A DNA stretch of 64,000 nt, taken from NCBI RefSeq assembly GCF_048544455.1, contig NC_133536.1, positions 29,142,152 through 29,206,151 of the forward strand, given 5' to 3'. Both the position numbers and the translations under genes were made by a program. The notes beneath the pieces are model-generated. The model saw nothing but the letters and a program-made list of their open reading frames with translations. It was not told the origin of the DNA and did no database searches. Origin of the DNA: Silene latifolia. Its lineage: Eukaryota; Streptophyta; Magnoliopsida; Caryophyllales; Caryophyllaceae. Of the stretch, positions 1-12,900 are shown piece after piece (the first letter of the stretch is position 1; each line of letters begins with the position of its first letter).

Positions 1-600
1 TGTTGCAAGGATGGGCTCTTCCCCTTCTCTGACTTCTTCGCCACTTTGAAGGATTGCATGTTGCACCCTCTGGCGGACACTTGGACATTGACCACTCCGT
101 CCTTTTCGTCCTTTGAAACGAGCTTATGCGCTTCCCCCCGGTCCGAGACATACATCAATGTCAAAGCCCGGATGGACATTACTGCATCGGCCTCGCTCAG
201 GGTGACTCGGCCTATGAGAACGTTGTAGGCGGACGAGCCGTCAATGACCACGAACTCAGACATAACGTTCTTGGCCGCACTTCCCTCGCCGAACCTCACC
301 GACACGGCTGATTGACCCAAGGGGTACCAGGCCGCTCCGAAAAAGCCGTACAACGGACTGGTGCGGGGGCTCAAGTTTTCAACCTTCGACCGAGGGTTGA
401 GGAAGCATTCGTGTACATAATGTTTGTGTAGGCGCTGTGTCAATCGGCACCTCTTCACCAAGTGGTTGGCTATGTCCAAGTGGACTACGAGTGGGTCGCT
501 GTGAGGGGTGATGATTCCCTCGTAATCCTTCTTCCCAATAGTTATATCGGGGATCTTTGGAAGCGGGAGTCGCCGTGTTGGGCACAAAGTTGATGGCCCG
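1..600 (-). pseudogene. Tat-lineage Ty3/gypsy retropepsin-like protease fragment
   Basis: The minus strand reads a plant Ty3/gypsy protease region of the Tat type. One frame gives HSDPLVVHLDIANHLVKR (about 510-455), which matches the block before the catalytic site. It continues through SPLYGFFG (about 350) to VVIDGSSAYNVLIGRVTLSE (about 250-190), close to the SAYNAIIGRPTL block of this lineage, and stays open to the window edge. Around 430-450 the expected VxxDTGSS active-site segment appears only in a shifted frame and reads IDTA, so there is a frameshift and the DTG motif is lost. It belongs with the Gag remnants upstream. The protein would process Gag-Pol in virus-like particles; this copy looks dead. 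Confidence 0.7.
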
Positions 601-997
601 ATACGGCTCGTTCGGTGCCGTTTGTGCCCATGAGCGGACCCACCGTTCTCGTTGCCCCCGATGACAACATGGATTACTCCTATCCGTTCGAAGACGGATT
701 TCTTATCTGAACCGTCGGTCTTTTGGCCTTTGGCAACATACTTGCCGAGGCTCCCCTTCCGGATCAGTTCTTCAATGGCATTCTTCAGATGTCGGCAGTT
801 GTCAGTAAGGTGACCGGTGTGGCCGTGGTACTCACGATCGGCTCGTGTCACCGTCACTCCTCGGCACGGGAGGCCTCTCCCACTTCGACCCTCGCTTTTG
901 CTCGGGCGAAAACCTCGGCGGCGACACACGGCCGGGGGTGTGATCATTGTACCGCCTCGGCGGTTCGTTCCCGAACTCCCCGGCGTCCGCCGAGTTC

Positions 998-1867
998 TCA
1001 TTTCTGGTGGACTGTCGACCGTGACCTATTATCGTCACGGCGTCTTTCATCTGGGTTGTCCCCCTGGCGGCTTTTTCTTTCTGAGTGCTCGGCCTCGCTG
1101 GGGCCTACCCAGGTTTTGTGGTAGTCCTCCACCTTAATGGCTTGATCGGCCATTTTCCTGGCGGAGTCTAATCTCTGGCCGCCGCACTTGATGAGCTCAT
1201 TCTTTAGGTCTCCTCTCGGGAGGCCTTTCATCAGCGCGAAGGCTGCCAGCTCGCTGTTCAACTCACGAATCTGCTGAACCTTGGCGTCGAACCTCTTCAC
1301 ATAACTTCGGAGAGATTCGCCTCCTTCCTGTCTGATAGTCAGGAGGTCCGAGGTCTCCACGGCCCTCCTCTTGTTGCAGGAATACTTTGGGCTAGGAACG
1401 TGTCCTTTAGGTCGGCGTAATAAAGATACCGACCCGTCGGGTAGCCCCTTGTACCAACTTTGTGCCATCCCATGCAGTGTCGTTGGGAGGACTCGGCACC
1501 AAACCTCATCGGGTTGCTCCCATACTGACATGTGAGACTCGTAAGCCTCGACGTGGTCGGTTGGGTCGCCTTCTCCTTTGTATGCTATAGGTGGAAACTT
1601 CGACTTAGTCGGCACACCGGGGTATCTAGGACGTGGCGGCGAGGGGCTGTCGACCACGTGTCGAATGACACGCGGCGATCGGCTCCTCGCATCCCTAGTC
1701 CGCCTCCTCTCCCCGTGGCGGGAAGAGCTTCTTCTCCGACTCTGGTGAGTCGGGCTTCTTCTCCGACTCTGGTGAGTCGGACTTCTTTCACTCCTCTGGG
1801 GGGTGCCTCGTCGGCGCTGCGGCGACGCCATCCTTCCGCGGGTGCGGGAAGGACTAAGGTCTACCAC
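998..1867 (-). pseudogene. Tat-lineage Ty3/gypsy Gag (central and C-terminal part)
   Basis: A 289-residue open stretch. The first 75 residues are rich in Arg and Ser with a repeated SPTHQSRRR unit, followed by a retrotransposon Gag core: FPPIAYKGEGDPTDHVEAYE, then LPTTLHGMAQSWYKGLP, then RQEGGESLRSYVKRFDAKV and FALMKGLP. This is the normal order of the Retrotrans_gag domain in plant gypsy elements, which forms the particle shell. The reading frame ends soon after the core, without a zinc knuckle. Further minus-strand fragments (832-1050) and the protease region at 1-600 follow in other frames, so the original gag-pol is broken. Family assignment is by motif memory; the lineage (Tat/Ogre) is inferred from the protease and the LTR/PBS style. 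Confidence 0.75.
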
Positions 1868-1934
1868 TAGCGCTCACGGGCTCCCCGCGTCTTGACGGGG
1901 CGCTTCTTCCGTGCTCCATTCAAGTCTCTTGGAG

Positions 1935-2225
1935 TCACATTAAGCCCCTGGTTTCTGGACGGGTTCCGCCGTTCTTGTCGGTGTGACAAAGGTGAGCCGG
2001 CGTACTAGCAATTATGTCCAGGAGTAGCTTGACTTTGCTTTGCATCAACCACATGTCCCAAGACGGTGACACTGGTCGGCGGCGCGGTATATCTTGTTCC
2101 TTTGGCGTCCCGTTCGTCGTATCAGTGATATGGCCGGTGGGGGACTGCCCGATTTCTGAGTTGTGGAATGTGTCGTCTTGGTAGAATTTGTTTTCCACCA
2201 ACACCTTCTCTGGTTGTTTCGACAT
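1935..2225 (-). pseudogene. Probable N-terminal Gag segment of the Tat-lineage element
   Basis: A 96-residue open stretch between the PBS and the Gag core, beginning MSKQPEKVLVENKFYQDD and ending at a stop about 70 bases before the next open Gag segment. It sits where the N-terminus of Gag should start, downstream of the LTR in minus orientation. I recognise no domain. It is either the true start of Gag, separated by a nonsense or indel lesion, or a leader ORF. Confidence 0.45.
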
Positions 2226-2316
2226 CTTCTTAGCTTTGTGGGTGGGTTTTTGTTTTGTTTTGTTTTTTTTTTTTTTTTTTTTTGGGAATGAATGTGACTA
2301 GCTTCTAGTATCTTTT

Positions 2317-2332
2317 CCCACAGACGACGCCA
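2317..2332 (-). other. Primer-binding site of the Tat-lineage element
   Basis: On the minus strand, TGGCGTCGTCTGTGGG begins two bases after the LTR terminal CA. TGGCGYCGTCTGTGGG directly behind the 5' LTR is typical of plant Tat-type gypsy elements. The tRNA primer cannot be named from sequence alone. Confidence 0.65.
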
Positions 2333-2334
2333 AT

Positions 2335-4217
<1,883 letters not shown>

Positions 4218-4263
4218 ACTTTTATTTTTCATTTAATGAAAGCTACACGCATCCTTTTTTAAA

Positions 4264-4282
4264 AATAATAATAATAATAATA
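4264..4282. repeat. Short (AAT)n tail of the LINE-like fragment
   Basis: About six AAT units directly after the 3' UTR of the fragment at 3424-4217, in the place of a LINE 3' simple-repeat tail. Confidence 0.7.
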
Positions 4283-6420
4283 TTGGTAATTCCTATAATA
4301 ATTGGAATAAGGGATAGTTTCCTAATTGACATCGTATACTCTCTAAATACTAAAATATCTGAAAATTAATTCATAAAGGGAGAGAATTGGGATCGACATT
4401 CAATACACAAGACTAACATCGCTAATTAACTCGAGGTAAGACCATCTCATGTATACTCTTTGCTATGCTATAACTCATAAACTAGACCACTGTAGGATAA
4501 GTCGTGACCATCGTTGTGACCGTGGACCACCAGGGACCACTGTTGACCTCCTTTTACCACCTTTGACCGACGGGAGAGGGGTATTTCAGGCGGGTTTTCA
4601 TGTGTGGTTGCTTATGTGATTTTTCACGTGTTTTATATGGTTTTAAACCCTTATCCAATCGTGACTGACCTGGGTTTGGGTTAGGGTGGTACCTTGGGTT
4701 TAGTCGACCATTTTGGGTGGTCAGGGTTGTTTAAAGATTGTGGTTTGCACGGTGGGTGGCCGGATTTTCGTGGGTGTTTGTGTGGTTGTTGAATTCGAAT
4801 AAACACGGGTTAACCTCCTGCTGTGACTTGACCAAACTCGGGTCTGGATTGATGGGACTCGGAGTGATTAGTCGACGTTTGTGGTGGTATTGGGTGGTTA
4901 TTGGTGGTGGTTTCGGGTGGAGGTTGCCGGAATTCGCAAAAAAACAGGGGAAAGCAGGGGAGCATGTTTGTTTGTGCGTGACCGTCTTAAGACAAACATC
5001 GTTATTTCGTTTGTTGACCAATCAGGGAAAAGGGACCACCCCTGGAGTCACCGTGTGATAGTGGTGTCAACTTTGGTGGCCAGATGTGGTAATGGTGGCT
5101 GCGGTGGTGCTGGCGAGGGGTTATTTACACGGGGGTTGAGTGTTGAGATGTCGGGGTTTTTGAAGGGGGATGTTAGGGGGGGTATTTATGGGTTGATGAT
5201 GGCGGTTTGGCTGGTGGTGTTTGGTCGCCGGTGTTCGTCGTGGTGCGGACTAGGAGGTGGCAGTAGGTGGAGCTGATGGTGGCTAGGGGGGTCGTGAAGG
5301 ACGGGTTTTGGTGGTGGTGGTGGGGGGAGGGGGGGTGTTGAACACGGTTTTGACGTGTTTGTATGTGGTTTGTGTTGTGGGTGTTTTCACGGGAATTTAT
5401 GGGTTGGTTAATGGATTTGGGTTTTTATTTATTTGAGTCGGGTTTTTAAGTTGAGTTTGACTCGGGTTTTCGACTTTTCGTATACCGTAATAGTAATTAA
5501 TAATAATAAGTTATGAATAAAATATGATAATTAATAATGAATTATAAATAAAGTTAAATAGTTGATATTGAATAATTATTATAATTGTTAGGTGACGGTT
5601 TTATTGAAGAGTGCTACTAGTTGATTAGCTCGGATTGCGTTATAATTTGCTGACGAGGTATGATAATCTACTCATTTTAACTATATGTTTGATTGAGATG
5701 GCTTGAGCATGTGATATGGTAATTGTTGACGAGTTCTGTTGTTGAGATTTATATGGCATTATGAGATGGAATATCGTTATTAGACTGAACTATTGTTGAG
5801 AATTGAGTTGAGTATAGTATATTACATTTATACTTTGTTGAGATTGGAATTATGAATGATTGGACGGCTCCAGGCTGGTTCTGTAGACCATGTCTCTGGT
5901 GGATAATGTGAATGGATATTGGACTGCCTCAGGCTTAGTCTCTGGTGGATAACGTGTGTGATTAATTGGAAGGCCCCAGATTTAGTCTCTGGTGGATAAC
6001 GTGGACAGTTGAAATTGTAATATGGCATATTGACAGTTGTGAGATTATTATTAATTGGTTATTATGATGTATTTTATCCTACTCAACCTCGTGGTTGACA
6101 GTGTATTCGTGAACACCTATGATGAACCGTAATTGGGGAGCAGATTTGACAGGTACTTAAGATTAGCTGACTTAGGAGCTTATGGGGATGCGTGAGGACT
6201 CGGCCAGTTACCTAGAAGTCTAGACCACATAGATTATTTAATCACTTTGTTTATTTCCGCTGCGAGTTGTATATTATTTTATATTAAGTTTCAGTTTGGT
6301 TAATTATAATAAACATGTAATCGCTTTAAAGTACTTTTGTTTGTTGTACTTTATTATTAACTACCTCGGTGTTGATGAAATTTTATATTTATAACCTTAC
6401 AAGTGTACAAGTAGTCGTGT
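4283..6420. other. No gene seen; decayed LTR-like sequence, TG-rich
   Basis: No convincing coding region. The part at 4550-5350 is rich in TGG/GGT runs. The part at 6060-6350 resembles the 3' half of chromovirus LTRs in layout (CTCAACCTCGTGG, then CTCGGCCAGTTACC, then TTTCCGCTGCGAG), so an old LTR is likely. Its ends cannot be placed. Confidence 0.3.
5858..6003. repeat. Degenerate minisatellite, three units
   Basis: Three units of about 45-58 bp share GGA-GGC-CCAG-TTAGTCTCTGGTGGATAACGTG-like content (for example TCTCTGGTGGATAA at about 5890, 5940 and 5986). They lie inside the decayed LTR-like stretch. Confidence 0.6.
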
Positions 6421-8570
6421 AGATTATGGATCTCAAATCGTTTGTCTATTTCTAGTTTAGTTCAATCTAAGCAATTGGATGATAATTAACTATAACCTAT
6501 GACTAAAACAAGGAAAGTAGATAACAAACAAGCAAATAAGATAATTAACGGGACTAGGATATCGGGTTCACTCATGCAGGCAAAGACAGAAACAAGTATA
6601 GATTGACAAAATCAAGAATAAATGCAAGGAAAGTCCTAATCTCTCGATATAAGACTAACCCTAGGATGGAACCGATAAAGTCCTCACTTAATCAATCTTC
6701 CCTCAATTTATCATGCAATTCTAGGATAACTAATCGAGCTCTCACTCAACAAGTAGAAAAGATAAGGAAATTACTCAAACTCTCATTCAAGCATTTTCAC
6801 AAACATCACATGTGCATGACGAACTAATAAGCAAATACTCAAGATTATAGTCTCCCTTTATCAAAATTCCATCCTATAGCCTAAAAGACTACTTACATAT
6901 AGAATTTATAACCACAAACAAAGATGCAAACTTTCTCATAAGATAAATCCAAGAAAACATGTTGGAGATTATACTAATCAAACTATGAGGAAATGTCAAC
7001 AAATGAACAAAACCATGAAATTAGGATGAGAATTATACCAATATCAATTAGAGGAGGAACCTTTGATTGAAATAAGGAGGATGAATCTCTTCTTTCAAAT
7101 TGCAACCCACTAATCTAAATGTAAACTAATGAGAATTGTAGAACTTGAATAAACTAAAGAGGAATTAAATTAATGATAAAGAAAGATTACAACTTTTATT
7201 GAAGAAAATTAAAGAGAGAATATTAGGATTCTTATTACAATAATGAGAGACTAATTATTCTAATCTAATGTGAGTGAGGGTAGAATAATCTTAGGTAAAC
7301 TAAAGTGTGGTCTAAATTATGTGAGAGTGTTTATACTAGTGGTCTAATAATCTAATAGTAGTAATAATAATAATAATAATAATAATAGAAAGGGGATGTG
7401 GTATTAAATTATTAATCACTCGTTGCACAAAACAAAGGGTGAAAGACGCGTGAAACAAAACCAACAAAGCAAAGGGGAAACAGACACTGAAATCGCAACA
7501 ATGTGGGTCTGGGAGCCGACCCATCGGCTGCCGGCAAGGCGACCGGCTGGGGAGTCTTTGGAAAGAAATGACGAAATGAATTGTTGTGGGAGTCGGTGAG
7601 GATGTCAACGGACGGTGGAGCGGCCCAAAGGTTGTGCAATGCAGTTCTCAGTACAGGGACCCAAGGGGAAATAGGGCCCCAAAATTTAAGCCCAATTTAT
7701 AAGTCTACATGCTATTATGCCCAATCTAAGCCCAATTTATAAGTCTACAAGTTATTAAATGAAAATGACTGGCCTTTCCTCTCTTTGTGGATTACTTCCG
7801 TATAAGTCTACATGCTACTATGCTAGTCTACACTCTACACCCTCTTTGTTTCCCTCCCAAATACACGTGCATCAGGCAGATTTTCTTCTTCTTAAGTTGA
7901 GCACAAACTTCAAAGACTATACACTCTTTCACCATTTTGGATTTTTACCGCAATTAGGATCTTCATCTTTCAACTTTGTATTTATATTTATACTCCATAT
8001 TAATTATTGTGTAAGTCGGTTTTATCGTATAAAAAGACAATCCATTTACTACAAATAAATGAAAAGTTATTTTACAAAAGTGAACCGTCTTATGATATAA
8101 AATCGTCTTATTTATATAATTTGTGTTTTAAAATAAATCATAGCATTTCCTCTTTTTTCTCAAATTTTTATTTTTTCGTTTACTTCGTGATAAATTCTCT
8201 CTATGAAAAGTGATTAATAATTTTCGTTTAGGACCTCAAGTAAATGGCGATTAATAATTTCGGGACCTCAACTTAATATTTGGAACAGGGCCTCTGAAAT
8301 TCATGGGCCGCCCGGCTGGGAGCAACAAACGGGTAAAGTGAGATTGGATTTGGTGTTGGCAGCCGGTGGGCCGGCCACCGGTGCCATGACCGGCTGGGGA
8401 ATTTCTGGAGTAAGGGATGAATTTTGATGTTCTCCCAGGCCCCAGCCGGTGGTTTTAGGGATTTTTGGGGAATTTGGAAGAGGAAGAGAGTAATTTTTAA
8501 ATTTTATCAACTTTAATTTGCTGAAAATAAAGTAAAAAGAAAACGTTAAAGATAATCCATAAATAAATAT
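6421..8570. other. No gene seen; probable diverged Athila-type LTR on the minus strand
   Basis: AT-rich sequence whose order of landmarks follows the Athila LTRs at 39997-41573: CAAACAAGCAAATAA and GGCTAGGATRTC-like text near 6530-6560, TTAATYTAATCTAAT-like text near 7260, TTTATACTAGTGGTCTAATA near 7330, then a GC-rich island with repeated CCGGCTGG/GGCTGCCGG words (7510-7560). A similar island returns at 8304-8460. No open frame here is credible. The assignment is tentative. Confidence 0.3.
7353..7387. repeat. (AAT)n/(TAG)n microsatellite
   Basis: A short trinucleotide run of TAGTAGTAATAAT type, about 35 bp. Confidence 0.8.
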
Positions 8571-8572
8571 TA

Positions 8573-8846
8573 CTCCCTCCTATTCCGAATAAGTGTCCCA
8601 TTTGGATAATGGCACGAAAATTAAGGAATATAGTTAAAATAATGAAGATTATTGTATAGGGGTAAGAATATATGAGTTAAATAATGAAAAGTATTGAATA
8701 TGATGGGTTATGGGTGGTTGGGGTGGTAAATAAAGAAAAAAGCTAAGGGTAGGAAAGTAAAAAACCATGTCCAAATATGGCAAATGGGACAGTTATGTGA
8801 ATAGACGAAAATGGCAAATGGGACAGTTATTTAGAATAGGAGGGAG
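8573..8846. mobile_element. Stowaway-type MITE (274 bp)
   Basis: Terminal inverted repeats start CTCCCTCCTATTCCGAATAA and end TTAGAATAGGAGGGAG, with TA on each side (8571-8572 and 8847-8848). There is no coding capacity. It is a close relative of the outer element at 22067-22600 and preserves the empty site of the element nested there. Confidence 0.85.
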
Positions 8847-8848
8847 TA

Positions 8849-9996
8849 CATCATTACTGAAGGGTATATTGGTATTTTCATGTGTAATTTGCTAGGGATG
8901 CTAAATTGCTAACCAAAGGCAATAAGCCATAGTGATATTTACCTAAGTTACCAACTTGGATTAAGAGGATAATAATTACAATAAATTAGCTCCTGATTTT
9001 CTAACACAAAAATTAGCCCTACAACAACATCATCAGAGCCTTAATACCAAAATGATTTGGGGTCGGCTGACATGAATCATCCTTTACAACAACATAAAAT
9101 TAGCCCTATGTTGGAAAAATGATTAGAATTGCTCGGCATAAATATTAGGCTGGTTCATTCTTCACAAAATCAGTCTCAACCCTCAGTCTATTCGATTGAC
9201 TTCTCACCAGGATGCTGGCCATCTGGAATTAGAGATACACAAGATCGATAAGAATATATACACAATCTATAGCTGTGAGACGGTCCTTCCATATAAAACT
9301 TCACTACTACAATTTCGTTGTGTCAAGAAAGAGAACGGTTGTGAATACTCTCAATAAGGAGTTTTAGTCTCAATAAAACGGAATTTAAAATAAGAACTTT
9401 TTTTTTAATTATCGACTCCAACCTAACTCAAAACTAATACTCGGTATAAAACAATAACAGATGAAGGATAAATACCTTTCTCTTAGTAGCTATACGGTGT
9501 CCGACAGGCATCAGAACCAGTACACCACCTACAGATATAATACACGAGTAAGGGTGATGCAGCTAACATTCATTACATAATAATCAGAGGAAACAAAACT
9601 GAGAAATAATCACGAACAGCACTGAGCTACTACTACTATTTTCTTCCAACAGTCTACTATTGATTATCAAGGTATTGTCCAACAATCTTTAGGTTAATAC
9701 ACTTCCGTGTGTTCTTAAGTTTTATTTATTCCTTCTCTCTTATTGCATGCAGGACCGGAAACAGCCTCTCCACCAACGCCATCACATATTCACAAGGCCC
9801 AAATTTAATACCATGGCTGGGAGCCTTAGAAGCACTGGGAAATTGGTATTCATTACAATACATCCCCTTTAAGATCAAAGAATTCCAGCGAATTAAGTCT
9901 GATTGTATGTGTTATAGCATCTACTATACCAGGAATATCAATGAACCTGACTGTTGCAGTAACTATCCTACGTCTACAACAAGTCTAGAAGTGCAT
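8849..9996. other. 3' flank of the Deg-like gene
   Basis: No coding region is seen. It contains the SINE fragment at 9022-9095. The Deg-like mRNA must end somewhere in this stretch; no clear polyadenylation signal was chosen. Confidence 0.5.
9022..9095 (+). mobile_element. 5'-truncated Au-like SINE with 13-bp target duplication
   Basis: The 74-bp insert contains GATTTGGGGTCGGCTGACAT, a motif characteristic of the Au SINE family and related plant retroposons. It is flanked by a perfect 13-bp direct repeat AAAATTAGCCCTA (9009-9021 and 9096-9108), as expected for target-primed insertion. Both ends of the insert carry CAACAACAT. Confidence 0.7.
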
Positions 9997-12900
9997 TCAG
10001 AAATCTTGCCTGGGCATTTCTGGGGAGGTGCCGACTGTCAAAGTCTTAGTTTGTTTCCCAAAACCTGGTCGTATAAGCACCACCTCTAAAGGTTTCCCTT
10101 CCTTGTCCCACAATGCTTCAACAAACTGTTTCATCAAAAGCGCACATCAAATACAAGATAAACAAGAGTAAAGTGGAGATGTTTCTCGCCTTCTTTATAA
10201 ATTGCGCATAAAAAAAGACGTGTCCTTTACAATTCAAAACTGCACCATATCGGCTCCTATATAAAAGAGGAACAGTCACTTGCAATCCCATGGAAAGGCA
10301 AGGCAAAGTACCTCAAGATGGCTCTTTACTGAAACTCCATCACATTCGATTATAATGTCATTAGCGCGTAGACCAGCAACACAGGCAGGAGACTTTGGTT
10401 CCATCTACAATTCATAAGCACACAGTGAGCCGGCTCATTTGATTATAATGTCATTAGTATGACCACTAGCTTTCTAAAAGAAATTGAATAAGGGAGGTGA
10501 ATAGAGAAAGGTAGTTAGTTGACTCTCCTTTGCTTCAAAAAAAGAGTAATCTTTATGGAATTGTTATAGGGAGTTATCGCTTCATTTCATTGAAAATTTG
10601 AAATAAAATATCATAGCCCAAGCGTTATGTTCTGCTTTTTATTTCTCTTCAACAAAGAACTTCTCCATTTCTCGATGTAACTCATGGCATATATATATAC
10701 TCTAAAAAATGCTTGAAAAACAACACATCACTGAAGAAGCTAGCTATATAGGGGAAGGATTCACATAACCAGTACCCGCCACTTCCTCAGTATTCTTTTA
10801 ATGGTTCTTCTGTCCCCTTGTATCAATTTCATCTTTTCCTTCTTACGGTTCTGCAGAAAAATTATTAACAGACTCCAGTAACTAGATTTAAAAAAGCCGA
10901 AATACCTAAACAGCAAACAATTTGCCAAGATATTGAAATCGCAAACTTATCGTACCATCTTAGCATATGTACTTAATACGACGAAAGTTTGAAGATACAT
11001 ATGCAAGATCGTATGACATGATTATGGGCCTCTACAAATATTCAGTACAGTGACAATTTTTAAAGGTCTATACTGTATCTCAAACGCCTATAGAACTGAA
11101 CAGATGTCTTATAAATTGTATTATAGCACTTGCGCTTTACTGTGATAGACATGGGCTTTACTTTAGTATCATAAGGATCTGAACATCACTATTTTTACTT
11201 ACTCCAGCTATAATAATTAAGCTCAAAACAAGGCTCTGCTTAATTAGCCCAAATTGTCGCGTTATTCAAGTTGTACTCAACAAATTATTTACATTCAGGT
11301 CAGAAACTAGACAATGCAGCCACCTAAAAACTATGACCAAAATACATGGACTTTCACTCTTCTATCATCTTTTTCTGTTGATAAAAAATGAAATAGTACA
11401 GGGAATTGTAAGTGACACATACATGTTGCAGTACAGCCGTCGCTTTAAGCCAATTCCTTGGAGACCAGAATGTCCAGTTAGGAAGCTGATACAATTGAGA
11501 TTAAGTCAACATAACAAACACAAGTTGAGTACAGACAATGATTAGTAGTCACCTTCGTCCTCTTCCGAGAACCAATATTTCTATTCCCAGTAACCTGCAA
11601 AGAAAGGACAATGATAAGATATCATTACAAAGATTAAGATTGAAGATCTTTGTAATAACCAGTCTTGACTAAATGTACATAAAGATAATGTCCTAAATAA
11701 AGTTTTTTTTTCTAGCTTTTTCTTAAATTATAGCTGGGCTTGCTTTAAGGCATTCCAATACCGTTTATCCAATGAATTGGACTTCTTGGTGATGTTAGTA
11801 ACCGGGAAATCCTTGTCCTCTTTCTAGCAAAACAAAAAACAAAAAGATGATGCCCATGTTACCCGTTTTACCTCTTCCCTTTTTTTTTAACACGCGGTTG
11901 GGTCTGGGCCAGACACGAGCCATTGCATATTTGCATCCCTGACGTCCATTAATATAAGAAACATGAATGAATCATAATATTTCTATTTGTTAGCAAACTA
12001 ATGTGACTCAGCTTCCACAGGAAAGCTCGCCTGCTTACGCATGTATCTTCAGTTATTGAAACTTCATAAAGAGTTCTCAAGAATCCAGCTTAACACCGAA
12101 AGCAAAATTACCATTATACTTGATGGTAAGGCTATGCTGTCTTCTTTTTAAAAAATGGCCCAATCCCGCCAAAAATGTATTACACAACTGAACTAACCCA
12201 ACCCGGAGCGAACCGGGCCCGGATGGTCAGGTCCATGAATTAAAACAAAAACTCCCCAAAAAAACATTGTACGACATACAACGGCTTTATATTAGCTTAT
12301 ATACAACATTTATTAGTACTATCGTTAAGTGAGGTGCAGATGCTATTTTAAGACCATTGTACACCGTCAACAGCCTTATAGAAGACCACTTGCATTTGTA
12401 AACTTGTCAAATGAACAATAACCATATAGTTACCATACAGGAATACAATAATACCACCACCAAGGGCTCTCGTAAATTGCGAGGTTACAGAGGTCAGATG
12501 TACTTAGTCTTTACATCTATGTTCCGAACTAGGAGCAGTTGTTTCTGGATGACACGTGATGAAAATAGTGTCGAAAACTGCATTAAGTGGCCACTTTCCT
12601 AAAAACATGTGAGCAAGAAACGGGTCAATACGTCAGCTTGTTTCTTTTAGAGTAAATTAATAATTTTTTTTTTTTGAGGGAATAGAGTAAATTAATAATT
12701 ACAACCTTTTATATACCACTTTTCTAAAAAAACTCCCTTTTATAAACTTTTTAATAAATTACTCCCCTCAAATGTTCTCAGGTTAAAAATTGCACCCATT
12801 TTCACATTCCGGTGACATATTCCGTCAAAATTCGAATTTTCTGTTTTAAAGCCTAAATTTATGACGAAATTGCCCCTCTTTGCTCGTTTATATACTCAAT

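Noticed and set aside
4738..5276. Open frames rich in Trp, Val and Gly
   Set aside because: Composition-driven by TGG/GGT-rich DNA; no domain, and both strands are open.
11430..11491. Possible exon of the Deg-like gene (LPNWTFWSPRNWLK on the minus strand)
   Set aside because: Exon 7 joins exon 8 in phase without it, and the resulting PDZ domain is continuous; including it breaks the domain.
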